From assembly GCF_014905175.1 (NCBI RefSeq), contig NC_057788.1:11415446-11479445 (forward strand): DNA of 64,000 nt. The letters are read 5' to 3'. Numbering within the stretch: the first letter of the stretch is position 1; each line of letters starts with the position of its first letter. This document shows positions 24,577 to 36,009 of this stretch, in pieces. Source of the DNA: Aphidius gifuensis (lineage: Eukaryota > Arthropoda > Insecta > Hymenoptera > Braconidae). The notes beneath the pieces are model-generated. The model had not been told where the DNA came from. It searched no databases and saw nothing but the letters and a program-made list of their open reading frames with translations. The position numbers and the translations under genes are program-made.

Positions 24577-25622
24577 CAGTATCCATTTAAAAAAACTATG
24601 TTCATACCTGAAACTCCGCCATTTTGAATTTTTTGAATTTTTTTTCTAGGTCCCCCTCCAAACCATACAACTTTTACTTGGATCATTTTTCAATTTGAGC
24701 TATATTTTTCAAGAAAAATCCATTATCCAATTAAAATGGGACAGTCTGTATTTAATAAATTGACTTTTTTCACACAGTTTTCCTGTTCAGAAAAGGAACA
24801 GGAAACCTGAGCATATCCTGAATAAGGCTTCCTGATCAGATTCTGACCAGAATACTGTCAGGATAAATATATCAAATAAATTGACTTTTTTTACTCAATT
24901 TCCTGTTCAGAAAAGGAACAGGAAACCTAAACGTATTCTGAATAGGGAACCCTGATAAAATTCTGATCAGAATACTATCAGGATAAATATATCAAATAAA
25001 TTGACTTTTTTCACTCAGTTTTCCTGTTCAGAAAAAGACCAGGAAACCTGAGCATATTCCGAAAAAGGAATCCCGATGAGATTCTGACAAGAATACTATC
25101 AGGATAAATATTTTTTGGATTTAATTTTAATTTTAATTCTAAAACAAAATGACAACGGACAATTTAACAAATTGTTATATTTTATTTTTACGTTAAATTT
25201 ACGTCGCAAATTCTAATTTAAGTTTTTTTTAGCTCCGAGTTCGCGTCCCGCTAGTGGTTAGGTAATTTAAGTTATGTTAGGCATATACAATCTTATCGTT
25301 CAATCTGTTTCATCATTGACATTGCTATAGTAAATTAGTTAACCGATTTACAAAACTTCAAATAATAAAAAACAATTTTTTTTTTTTAAATTACTTGATC
25401 CGTTTCAGATCAGGAATCCTGTTTCATTCCTGATCAGGTATCCTGTTCCATTCCTGATCAGGTATCCTGGTCAGGTTTCCTGATCCGGTTCTGATCAGAA
25501 TCCTAAAAAAGAGCGTTATATTCTGATCCATTCCTGAACAGGATTCCTGATCCTGTTCTGAGTTGAAATTAGGTACCCTGATCCGGTTCTGATCAGAACC
25601 TTAACTAAATTTCCACTCGGGC
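24577..25622 (-). mobile_element. inverted copy of the 12.5-13.3 kb repeat, next to a second element
   Basis: 24577-24776 is a truncated relative of the element at 17590. From 24777 to 25622 the sequence is the reverse complement of about 12504-13310: the same CCTGTTCAG blocks, the same unique middle with gctagtggttaggtaattta, and the same terminus, atttccactcggg. The two copies are about 12 kb apart in opposite orientation. Confidence 0.6.
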
Positions 25623-26149
25623 AGTTGACATTTCTGAGTCCGTCATCAATTTTGCTATGGCTCATTGTAATTTCAAATATGTTGCTTTGTATTTGTTAGT
25701 GACACCTACAGGATTTCCGAAGAAATCAAATATTTACTATGGTACATTGTGAATTTTCAGAGGATCATTTTAAAATTGTCCACAACAAAGTGAAATTTTA
25801 GAAATAAACAAAGCAAAAAAAAAAAAATATTCTTTGCTATGATGCAATGTAATTTTTAGGCTGGATTATTTTATTTTAAATTTTAAATTTGGTTTCTGTA
25901 AAAATTTCTTAATGCGTTGTAATTTTTTCATAGGGAAATAGCAAAAAAAAAACATGAGAAAGTCGCTATGCTACATTTGAGTTCTTCAAGACTACAATTG
26001 TTTTTTTTTCGTTAAAATGATAGTAAATTTTTCAATAATCAAAAGATAGTTCTCTGGTAATGTGGCACCATAGTAAAATTGAGTGGAAATTTTTTTCCGT
26101 GTCCATTTTGTTTGTTCTAAACGGTTTTTAATAATCAATAAAAAAATTT

Positions 26150-26617
26150 TTAGTCGGTAACAACAGCATTTTCTGAAAAAAATATACCCGATATTTTCTA
26201 GAAAAAATGCTTTGCGTTATGTAACAATTAATAATAAGTCATCTTTTTTTGGAAAAATTGAAAAAGTCGGAAAAAAATTGTACAAATGGTGGAGAAAAGG
26301 TGGAGACATTTGTCCGCCATTTCTCCAACCGTATAAAAAAAAATATTATTGCTCATAAATTTTTTGTCAAATCAACGACGAGGTAAATTTTTCCGTCTTT
26401 TCTCTGAATCAACTTGAGTAAGAAAACTTTCGGAAATATTTCTCCGAGAAAAAAACACACGCTGAGAAACATGTGAAAAAAAATAATTTTACCGCGGAGA
26501 AATTCTTCCGAAATCAACGACGAGGAGAAAATTTTTCCACACATTTCTCCGCATGGGTAAATTTGAGAGAAATTCGGAGTAATCACGGAGAAATTTAGAC
26601 AAATATTTTCACCAGGG
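26150..26617. mobile_element. GGAGAAATT-type palindromic element, right end ttttcaccaggg
   Basis: The interior shares ggtggagacatttgtccgcc and ttctccgcg blocks, inverted, with the element ending at 40169. The right end is clear; the left end is uncertain. 25623-26150 otherwise shows only low-complexity sequence. Confidence 0.45.
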
Positions 26618-26755
26618 AAGGCTTATTGTATAATGATTTTTTTTTTTCTTTTGTAATCGAAAGTATGAATTTAGAAAGTTTATAAGACATACAACATACG
26701 ACTTTATATTATTAGAGATTTAGATTATAATTTTATATTTATTATTCTTATGCAG

Positions 26756-27058
26756 CTACAGGAAAATTGAAAAATATTTTGAGCAGCATGAAGCCAGATA
26801 AATTACTTCCGAAATTTTCATTAAAGGAAACAAAAGTTGGTAGTTTTTTAGATTCATTGAAAAGTTCTAAATACTTACGAAAGACAAGAAAGTAAGTTGA
26901 ACATGATCGAACCTTATTTTCTTTGAGATCCATTAAATAAATAAACCTGTTATATTAATATATCAATTTATTACAGATTTATTTTCCCTGCTAATAATAA
27001 ATATAATCCTGTTTTTATTGAACCAAAAGTCAGTAAAAAGCCAGAGTTTAGGGAATGA
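26756..27058 (+). CDS. unrecognised gene, upstream half (2 exons, 5' part unseen)
   Basis: Exon 26756-26891 (after a tatgcag acceptor, ending in a gtaagt donor) and exon 26977-27058 join in frame and end at a TGA (27056-27058). The product is lysine- and serine-rich with motifs VGSFLDSLKSSKYLRK and FIFPANNKY. The same arrangement (GSF.xS...SK..., then an intron, then FIFP) recurs downstream at 27209-27667, so the two are duplicated halves. Start and upstream exons are not seen between 26617 and 26756. The TGA overlaps an ATG (27055-27057) that opens the next frame. It could be an intact short gene, or a nonsense-broken part of one long gene. Function unknown. Confidence 0.4.
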
Positions 27059-27667
27059 GTAACAGAAGTTACAATCGTATTGAAGATATGATGCTGATAA
27101 AAGGTCCAACGGAAATCTTTTACAAAGGGCGAAAAATGACGGAAGGTAACTGATTAAATATTTTTTTTTGCACAATTGCATGAATTTTTTTTTTTTTTTT
27201 CTTAATAGGTAACAATAAATATACAAATATGATGATGAAAATGAAAGATGCCACAAGAAATTTAATATCAAAGTTATACAAAAGAGATGATGATGAAGAC
27301 GAAGTATTGTCATCAAAACTGGGCAGTTTTATTGTTTCCATTGAGTGTAGTAAAATAGCATTAGTAACAAAAAAAAGTGAAAAGAAGTAAGTGGAATTTT
27401 CGATAAATAGTTTTCGACTTTGATGCTTAACATTAAGTGACAAAGGTATGACAACTTTACAACTTCTAATAAACTTATAATAATAATTTTAGTTTCATCT
27501 TCCCTGTCGTATTTAACACAACATTAAATGGAAAATCAATTGAACCACTCAGCAATAAAACTGCTGCTGAAGATAAAAAAACACTATCACTTCAAGTTAA
27601 TGATTTGAGTATTGCAATTGATGGTTACAAATTAAAACTGAATGTCAAAAATCGTGCTGAAACATAA
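27055..27667 (+). CDS. unrecognised gene, downstream half (3 exons)
   Basis: ATG at 27055-27057, overlapping the stop of the preceding frame as ATGA. Exons 27055-27145, 27209-27386 and 27493-27667 join through canonical introns (gtaact, gtaagt donors; aatag, tttag acceptors) in phases that keep one frame to a TAA at 27665-27667; about 147 residues. Visible motifs are LGSFIVSIECSKIAL, a DDDEDE acidic patch and FIFPVVFNTTLNGK. There is no signal peptide or membrane segment. It parallels the upstream unit 26756-27058. I do not recognise the family. The intact splicing over three exons is the main evidence that this is or was a real gene. Confidence 0.5.
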
Positions 27668-27711
27668 GTTAACTAAAAGTTAGAATGATAACTGTAGTTA
27701 GCCCTGATAGA

Positions 27712-28012
27712 AATATTTCTCCAACTTTTTCAACTTTCTCCGCCTTTTTTCCAATTTTCTCCACCTTTTGTCCAACTTTCTCCACCTTTTTACGAAAATG
27801 ACCCATGGTTGGAGAAATTTGTCCGCCATTTCTCCAACCAAAAATGTCTCCAACTTTTTTCCAACTTTTCTCCACCATTTCTCCAACTTTTTTCCAACTT
27901 TTTTCCAACTTTTCTTCAACCTTTTTCCAACTTTCCTCCGCCATTTCTCCAACTTTTTTTTAACTCTTCTCCACCACTTCTCCAACTTTTTTTCGCTCAG
28001 TTTTTCAACGTG
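27712..28012. mobile_element. element of tandem TTTTTCCAACTTTTCTCCACC words
   Basis: It starts ccctgatagaaatatttctc, the shared terminal motif. The body is about 12 copies of a 20-bp unit. The right end is unclear near 28012. It lies 45 bases past the stop at 27667. Open frames on both strands here arise from the tandem unit alone. Confidence 0.5.
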
Positions 28013-28124
28013 AAGTCAGCTGCTTTTTCTGTCAAGTTTTGTAACGCACTGGAATATTCGGAAATGACCCGTATTTAGTGGATGTTATCGAGAAGGTTCT
28101 TAATTTTTTTATTTTTATTTACAG

Positions 28125-28229
28125 AAGTTGTCACAAAAAATCTTTCGAAAAACATTCAATTTACGTCGTCCTAAAGTTACGAAAAAAGATGATTGGGCCC
28201 TTGAAGTAGCAGGAAGAAGGGGAAATTGA
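28125..28229 (+). CDS. terminal exon of an unrecognised gene
   Basis: After an acceptor (tttatttacag) a 35-codon frame reads KLSQKIFRKTFNLRRPKVTK and ends in a TGA at 28227-28229. Bias and basic composition look coding. It may belong to the gene ending at 27667 through alternative splicing or to a separate gene. Its upstream partner is not visible across the element at 27712-28012. Confidence 0.3.
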   Translation, partial: KLSQKIFRKTFNLRRPKVTKKDDWALEVAGRRGN

Positions 28230-28249
28230 CCAATAAATTTAATTATGGG

Positions 28250-29593
28250 ATTTTATCAACAATGGTTAATCAGTTTTTATTTAATCCAGAATATGAAAAT
28301 ATTTTGATCTTTTAAATTTTTTGGTATATGATTAAAAAAAAATATTATTTTACATTTATTATAAAAATCCAGTTTCTGAATTTTTTACAATTACTTATAT
28401 AAAAAGGACAAACATCATCGGTCTTCCGGACATTTGATTGGTCATTCTTTTTCTCTCACTTACTCTCATATGAATTTTTTTCTGTTTGCCTTTTTCTATT
28501 ATTTTTTTATTTATTTCGTTAGCAACAAAAAAAAAAGAGTGAGTGAGACATAGTTTGTTTTTTTGTTGCTAACGAAATAAATCAAATAAACAAAGAGTGA
28601 TCTTCGAAGGATTGAATCGGTAACAAATACGAGCGCTTGATAGACCGCGCGACGCATAAAATGTTTATTGTTTATTATTGTTATAAACCAATGCATCGGT
28701 AGAAATTCACAAAAAAATATATTTTACTTCTTTAAAATGTCTTTTATTTAATGGATTTTTCAGAAATACTGTGCAACGAATATTTATTGTAAAAAAAATT
28801 GTTTAAACTTTTAAAAAATTTTAACTTCATAATTTTCCACTGGTCTTTTTATTTTCAATATTTTTTTTTACTATAAATATTTGTTGCACAGTATTTCTGA
28901 AATATCCATTAAAATAAGAAAATTTTTAAAATATTTTGTTGTTTTCTACTGATACATTTTTTTATAACAATAATAAACATTTTAGAAATTATGGATACAA
29001 GCGTGCATATAATAAAAACACCTGAATTATTGAGTTTTTAATATTCTCAATTTACAAAGTTTATAATTTATAATTTTTTTAAATAATAAATAAAAGTTAT
29101 TTTTAATAAAAAGTTTGTTTATTAATTAATGTGTTATAAACTAGCTGAATATAAATTATCAAATTATTATTTTTATATATTTTTTATAACAGTTAATAAT
29201 TATTTATAATTATTTGCAATATTATGATATTAATATTTGACTTAAATTAATATAAATTTGGCAGTTAATTTTGTGTTTATGATATGGAAAATTCAATATA
29301 AATATGATTAATTTATAAATTGACATTTTTTAAAATATATAAAATAATGTATAGATAATTTTTTATATAACAATAAAATTGTGTATAGATAAATATTTAT
29401 GTACTATTGGAAAACATAAAGAATGTATATCGTTAATGACACCTAGATTTTATCAACAATGGTTAATCAGTTTTTATTTAATCCAGAATATGAAAATATT
29501 TTGATCTTTTAAATTTTTTGGTATATGATTAAAAAAAATATTATTTTACATTTATTATAAAAATCCAGTTTCTGAATTTCTTTTTACAATTAT
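28250..29593. repeat. direct repeat pair flanking 1.05 kb, with internal hairpin
   Basis: About 145 bp at 28250-28397 (starting ttttatcaacaatggttaat) recurs almost unchanged at 29450-29593. Between them lies a hairpin with arms at about 28660-28800 and 28860-28990 (attttcagaaatactgtgca against its reverse complement). This may be a tandem duplication or an insertion that duplicated its flank. There is no LTR-retrotransposon coding sequence. The remaining sequence to 30120 is unremarkable. Confidence 0.5.
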
Positions 29594-30123
29594 TCAAATA
29601 TTCAATCGCCGTAACATCCAAAATGGTATGAGAATAACATACTAGATTGTTTTGTTTTGATGTATACACACGGTCGCAGTAAATCTGCCGGACTGAAAGT
29701 TTGAATATTATGGACAGAGCTAAGCACTGTTTTATGCGATCAACGTTAACATCTTTTAGTCGATAAAAAATATATCTCAGTTCAATGTCGAATAAATAAA
29801 ATGTTCATGTAATTACTTTTTTCTTGAAACGTATGATACGTTATAAATTTTTAAAATTTGCCCTGATTTGACCAGATTTGAGCAATACAACAGAATCATT
29901 TTGTTTTCGACATCGCGTTGCGTGGTAAGAAGCCGTAAATTATCTTGTACATTCATGAATTAATTTATTATACGACCTGCAATTATCAATACAGTGGTTC
30001 AAACTTACCGATTCTCTTTTAGTTAATATATCAATCTTTCCTTTGCCCAGAAGAACACAAAAGTCAACATAACAAAGATTAATTGTTGTGATAAACATTT
30101 GCTATATTTGTAACTGACGAAAA

Positions 30124-30793
30124 ATGAGTTATGCGTACCTATATTTGCATGGAAAAAACGGGAAGAAATCGTACAAATGTGTAAAAACTAACCAAATTAA
30201 ACAATTCAGCATGGTTAGCTTCGAACTCGAATCCAAAAGTACAAGATCTCAAGTTCCTTATGCACTTATTCAGGCGGATGGTTCTCGTGACACTTGTCAT
30301 GGTTTTAGCTGTCGCAGGTTTGTTGCTGAATATAATTCTTGTTGTTATTTTTATTCATCGTGTTCAATAATTATTATTAATTATTTTCAATTCAAAGATT
30401 CTGCCAATGATATTGAACAAATCAGCAACAGTCAACGATTCCACGTTCCAAAACTGTCAAATTCAGTAATTGATAGTAATTGACGGAATGCATCGACTTC
30501 CGATTTGTTTGACAGTGAATCAGAACAAAATGAAAGAAAAGTACTTATCTAAATTATAATCATATCACCAATTACATTATTATTTATACTAATACTTTTT
30601 TTGAAATTTATATTTTGTTTTAGATAATCAAGAGTTTAAAAAAGAAAGTTTTGACAAAGTAGATCAAGAAATAATTAACAAATATAGAAAAATAAACAAA
30701 GCTCACTCTAGTGAACAGAAAGAAAGAGAAGAAGAAGAAGAGGATGGAGAAGAAGATTTGTCGAAAACGACTGCTCTATTGAAACAAGTTTGA
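30124..30793 (+). pseudogene. unrecognised gene fragment(s), probably disrupted
   Basis: ATG at 30124 opens a frame (MSYAYLYLHGKNGKKSYKCV) with a plausible donor near 30318 (cgcag|gtttgt). A serine-rich block at 30396-30546 carries an in-frame TGA at 30481-30483. A block from 30624 (after ttgttttag) reads DNQEFKKESFDKVDQEII, then a glutamate-rich run, and stops at 30791. The phases of these blocks do not join cleanly, so a working product is doubtful. The last block abuts the F-box relic at 30795. Family not recognised. Confidence 0.35.
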
Positions 30794-30794
30794 A

Positions 30795-31110
30795 TAAAAG
30801 ACCAACAAAACCTTTGGTGATGGTGACAAGGATCCAAAAGTCGTCATCAACTACGTCAGACTACGACGCATTAGCAAAAATCATCTTGTTGCCAATACCA
30901 GAAAGGATAGACATGGAAAAAGGTGAATATATGTATATTACTATCAAAATAGACTTTCCATTTTATCAATAAAATATCAATGTGTGTATTATGAATTTTT
31001 AAATTTGATATATTTTATTGTAGTTTGTACCAAATGGAAAGAGGCATGTCAACTAGCTTGGTATGACATTAATAAAATGTAAATCATCAAGTAACCCCAA
31101 TCATCCCTGC
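30795..31110 (+). pseudogene. F-box/LRR pseudogene, F-box part (copy a)
   Basis: 30795-30924 is the F-box first exon: DYDALAKIILLPIPERIDME corresponds to the intact-type exon at 50882-51035 and 58251-58404, with one leucine codon missing and an upstream frame slip (no usable ATG). The donor gtgaat follows. The second exon from 31024 reads VCTKWKEACQLAWYDINK, then a frame slip and stop at about 31080, then sequence matching a NPNHP segment before the palindrome starts. F-box proteins recruit substrates to SCF ubiquitin ligases; this copy cannot. Confidence 0.65.
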
Positions 31111-31781
31111 CATAGTCGGTTTGTGCACTGATCTCATACAAAAACGACACAAAACCGACACACGACTATAAGAATTTCTAAGTCACAAAAATAAATAGTA
31201 AGAAGCACTCAAAAAATAAAATATTATGTCTAAAAATTTCTAAATAATATTCTCACAATTTAAGACACATTAGAATTTTTTTTAAATAATTTTTTTATTG
31301 AAAAAACTCAATTCTGTTTATGTATTAAAAGTGAGGTTAGCTGTCAGAATCATCTGTACACGACTGTGAGATTTTACAATTCTCACACAATTCCGACACA
31401 CGACTGTGAGAATTGTAAATCCGACACAAATCCGACAGATGTACGACAGTATATTTTTATTTTGTATTTAAGGGCAGGCCTTTAACTTCTAGTGACTTTA
31501 GATACAAGTGAAGATAAGAAAGATGATAAATTTTGTCCCACGATAACATCCACAAAAATAAACCGATTGTTTTCTAATTAGACTCAAAAAATTGCTAATA
31601 ATTTTTTACGTGTCGGTTATCTTGAGAAGAAATTTATTGTAAAAAACACAAATCATAGAATAATTATAGATAATATGAATATCTGAACACACACTGTAAA
31701 CGATGGCCGATGTACCAAGTGTGTGTGTGTGTCAGTGTGTGTTCAGATTGTTCATATTATCTATAATTATTATTATATATT

Positions 31782-32152
31782 TGCACCTCGAATTTTTGTC
31801 CACGATAACAATTTTATTTTAATTGAATAACTAAAAATATATCAAAATGTTCAAAAATGGCACAACGTGTCGGAAATATGCTCAAGTGATGTAATAAGTC
31901 TAAATAATTTTAATTATTGTTTTTTTGGCAGACTAGTTTGTCGGCCATTACTAAAATGAGTGTACATCTCAGTGATGGCCGACAAGCTAATCTGTCAAAA
32001 AAACAGTAATTAAAATTATTTAGACTTATTACATCACTTGGAGACATAATTTCCGACACGTGTGCCATTTTTTTGAACATTTTGATATATTTTTTTTAGT
32101 CATTTAATTAAAAATAAAATTGTTATCGTGGGACAAAAATTCGAGGTGCAAA
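31782..32152. repeat. near-perfect 370-bp palindrome
   Basis: The arms of about 180 bp, from tgcacctcgaatttttgtcc to its reverse complement, have few mismatches around a short loop near 31965. A smaller nested foldback lies just before it at about 31660-31770 (attatagataatatgaa with a tg-repeat loop). Confidence 0.7.
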
Positions 32153-34318
32153 CCTACACTGAAAAAAAAAACTTCTGTCAGATAGAAGTTTTCTTCTTGC
32201 AAAAAAATGGATTTGGATTAAGAAAAAGTTGATTTGGATTGAGACAAAGACTTCTTAATCCAAATCATAAAAAACTTCTTGAATCATGAAAAAAACGTCT
32301 TGGTTCAAAACAAATTGTTCATGTTTTTAGAAGTATACTTCTTGGATTATGAACAAAAGTGTCTCGGTCCAAGGCAAATTGTTCATGTTTTTAGAAGTAT
32401 ACTTCTTGGATTATGGATAAATGTGTCTTGGATCGAGACGAACTGTTCATGTTTTAGAAGTATGCTTTTGATTATGGATAAATGTGTTTCGACTGAGACA
32501 AACTGTTCATGTTTTTGAAGTAATTCTTGATTATGGATAAATGTGTCTTGGATCGAGACGAACTGTTCATGTTTTAGAAGTATGCTTCTTGGATTATGGA
32601 TAATGTGTCTTGGACCGAGACAAACTGTTCATGTTTTAAAGTAGCTTTTTGGATTATGAACAAAAGTGTCTCGGTTCAAGACATATTGTTTATGTTTTAG
32701 AAGTATTCTTCTGAATTATGAATCGATATGTCTCGGTTCAAGGCATGATATTTATGAACATTTATTCTCAATAGATTGAAAAATAAAAAATAAAATTTTC
32801 ATTCACAAACTTGTAATTTGTAATTTTTTTTTTCCTGCAATTTTTATTTTATAATTTTTTTTCCTACAATTTTTTACCTAACGCGGGACCCGAACCTATG
32901 ACCGTAAAACCTATCTAATCTAAACCTGTGCCTTAGCTCGCTTAACCACGGGCGCGATATGGAAACGGAAAGTTATTTGTATTACTTTAGTGACAAGATA
33001 TTTTTTTTAAAATTTATTATACAAATGAACTGAAACTACACGTATATATATATTTTTTTATAATTAATTATTAAATTACTATAATATCATTCTTTTGTTA
33101 TATCGAAACATTTTATGTTTTCCAAATAATTGTTAAACATATAAATAACATTTTATCATTATTATTATTTAAGAATATAAACAACAATAATATAATAGTT
33201 AGAATTATTGAAAAATTTAAGATTTACTGACTGTAAAGAAAAACTTAATTATAATCGAAAATTGAAAAAAAATGTATTATTTTTTTTTTAAGTTTTATAT
33301 CAGTATTATTCTAAAAATAAATTAAATCAAATAAATGTTAAATTTAATTTATTAAAATACAAAATAAAGCAATATTGAATCGACTCAAAATACTAGCATT
33401 TAAATTGTTTATATTCTTAAATAATAATATTGATAAAATGTTATCTAAATGTTTAATAAAATTTAGAAAAAACATAAAATAATACAATAGTACACTAAAG
33501 TAATACAAATTGATACGTGGTAGTTTTAGTTCATTTGTTCATGTAATAAATTAAAAAAAAAATATCTTGTCACTAAAGTACAAATAACTTCCCGTTTCCA
33601 TATCGCGCCCGTGTTAAGCGAGCTAAGGCACAGGTTTAGATTAGATAGGTTTTACGGTCATAGGTTCGGGTCCGCGTTAGGTAAAAAAAAAATTGTAGAA
33701 AAAAATTATAAATAAAATTGCAGGAAAAAAAAAATTACAAATTACAAGTTTGTAATTGAAAAATTTTTTTTATTTTTTTTATTTTCAATACTATTGAGAA
33801 TAAATGTTCATAAATAAAAACAATATTGCCTTGAACCGAGACATATCGATTCATAATTCAAGAAGAATACTTCTAAAAACATAAACAATATGTCTTGAAC
33901 CGAGACACTTTTGTTCATAATCCAAGAAGCATACTTCTAAAAACATGAACAGTTTGTCTCGGTCCAAGACACATTTATCCATAATCCAAGAAGCATACTT
34001 CTAAAAAAACATGAACAGTTCGTCTCGATCCAAGACACATTTATCCATAATCCAAGAAGTATACTTCTAAAACATGAACAATTTGCCTTGACCGAGACAC
34101 TTTTGTTCATAATCCAAGAAGTATACTTAAAACATGAACAATTTGTTTTGAACCAAGACGTTTTTTCATGATTCAAGAAGTTTTATGATTTGATTAAAGT
34201 CTTGTCTCAATCCAAATCAACTTTTTCTTAATCCAAATCCATTTTTTTGCAAGAAGAAAACTTCTATTATTAAGAACTTTTTGTCTTAAAAATAGAAAAA
34301 ATTTTTTTCAGTGTAGTC
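32153..34318. mobile_element. 2.2-kb foldback with ends ctacactgaaaaaa
   Basis: It starts cctacactgaaaaaaaa and ends ttttttcagtgtag. Each arm contains about six tandem copies of a 60-65 bp unit (cttcttggattatggataaa; 32300-32750 and, inverted, 33840-34190). Each arm also has a tRNA-like block (32882-32955 minus, 33598-33680 plus). The centre is AT-rich. Confidence 0.6.
32882..32955 (-). ncRNA. tRNA-like block in palindrome arm (mirror copy at 33598-33680)
   Basis: On the minus strand, gcgcccgtggttaagcgagc is followed about 35 bases later by ggttcgggtcccgcg, resembling D- and T-arm/B-box regions of a tRNA. The mirror copy in the other arm differs at a few bases. It is not a full cloverleaf. 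Confidence 0.35.
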
Positions 34319-35541
34319 ACAATTTTGTCACTAGATGTTAAGGGCCTGGCCTTAATATAAAAAAAAGAATTTTATCAATAAAAATTTTTGTTCAATATTA
34401 AAATTATAATATTTTAATAATTTTAAGGTTGATTATGGAAATCTGAAATCGCAACAGATTTTTTTTTTTTTTTTCTTATGTTTAAATGAAATAATTATCT
34501 ACATTGTCAATTTTTTTCAATTTATTTTTGAGTGGTTTTTTTGAGATATTTACTGTCAAAGTTGACAACTTTAACATGCAAGGTATATGCGGTACCTCAT
34601 ATTTTTATTAATAACTTTTTCAAAACGCAACAGAAAACCTTAAATTTCTATCAGTTTGTAGTGCTAGAAAAGACAAATTTTTTGATATAAATTTTTAGTA
34701 TTTCGTCTGTTGCGTTTAAAAAATAAATATCTTTAGAATTCAAAAATTTCGCGAGAAGCTCAGCACACAGACATGAACACAAGCACGGCTTCAGTGTACG
34801 ATGCAATCTTTGCTCGCTAGTGTGTAGCCACGACACACATACTACTAAAGAACTTGGTTTTTTCATCAGTGGCGCCACAAAAAATTTTAGGACACGGGAA
34901 TAAAAAATAGCGTTATTGATATACGGGCCCTTCGTGGCATAAATATTGGTTCGGTGATGCGACTGGGAATCAACCTTAAGCATATTAGATATTTTTTTTT
35001 CGAATAAATTTTGACAAAAAAAATAATTGAAAACATGGGAAACCAAATACATGGTTTCATTACAAATTACATTCGAGTTACAAAAAAACCAAAAACATGG
35101 AAAACTGATTGAATGTATTCGTTTTGAAAAAAAAGTGTTTTAAAAAAAACCGATCTTAACCTCATAAAAAAACCAAAAAATGATAATTTTCTAATAAAAC
35201 AATTTAAAAAAAATCTAATATGCCTATAATTATTAAAAGATTATAATTTTATTATTAAACAAAAATTTTTGCAATTCGCAAATTCTCACAGACGATTCCA
35301 ATTATTTTTTTTTGTCAAAATTTATTCAAAAAAAAAAAAATCTAATATGCCTAAAATTATTAAAATATTATAACTTTAATATTGAACAAAAATTTTTATT
35401 AATAATAGTATATTTCGTTTAGTGTCCACTCAGAGAGGTGTGTCCCATTGGAGGGGAAACACTCGCCAAGGCTCGTGCTTGCCCCTCCAAATTCGTTGAG
35501 AGCACACTCTCTGATTGGGTACATGTAACGAACCATATTTT

Positions 35542-35645
35542 ATGTTACTAGGGACAGTGGTAATAATGTGTGAATTTCCAAAAAGCGCACTACCCCTCTT
35601 ACGCTTTGGAAATTCACACATTATTCCCACTGCCATTGTAACATA
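35542..35645. repeat. perfect-stem hairpin
   Basis: The arms share gtggtaataatgtgtgaatt and its reverse complement, with a loop around gcgcactacccctcttacgc. The stem is about 40 bp. Confidence 0.6.
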
Positions 35646-36009
35646 AAATGCTTTTTTTGATATTCAATACAAAATAAAAATATACTGTCGTACGTCTGTC
35701 GGATTTGTGTCGGATTTACAATTCTCATAGTCGTGTACAGATGATTCTGACAGCTAACCTCACTTTTAATACATAAACAGAATTGAGTTTTTTCAATAAA
35801 AAAATTATTTAAATAAAATTCTAATGTGTCTTAAATTTTGAGAATATTATTTAGAAATTTTTAGACATAATATTTTATTTTTTAAATGCTTCTTACTATT
35901 TATTTTTGTGACTTAGAAATTCTTATAGTCGTGTGTCGGTTTTATGTCGTTTTTGTATGAGATCAGTGCACAAACCGACTGTCGGATTAGTGTCGCCATT
36001 TTTGCTAGG

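Larger units (their letters stand above)
31111..36009. mobile_element. 4.9-kb nested palindrome inserted in the F-box/LRR gene
   Basis: Long inverted arms, about 31114-31470 and 35666-35980 (ggtttgtgcactgatctcat against its reverse complement), with the right end extended by gccatttttgctaggta. Inside, a second arm pair (gggcaggcctttaac at about 31472 and gttaagggcctggcc at about 34337) encloses two further foldbacks at 31782-32152 and 32153-34318. Another hairpin lies at 35542-35645. The gene resumes within a few bases of each end, missing about ten codons. No transposase is seen; 34360-35540 is AT-rich with no supportable gene. Confidence 0.65.

Noticed and set aside
27669..28078. Several overlapping open frames of about 80-95 codons on both strands
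   Set aside because: All arise from a 20-bp tandem unit free of stops; the lysine/phenylalanine-rich translations mirror each other between strands.
28250..29593. LTR pair of a retrotransposon
   Set aside because: The direct repeats lack TG...CA ends, a primer-binding site and any gag/pol sequence; only 1 kb lies between them.
32279..34176. Mirror-image open frames of 79 codons (plus strand near 32.3 kb, minus strand near 34 kb)
   Set aside because: They lie in the 60-bp tandem units of the two palindrome arms; the cysteine-rich look is a by-product of the repeat.
34651..35052. Minus-strand open frame of 133 codons
   Set aside because: No recognisable motif, no intron context, and it spans repeat sequence related to 59.8-60 kb inside the nested palindrome.
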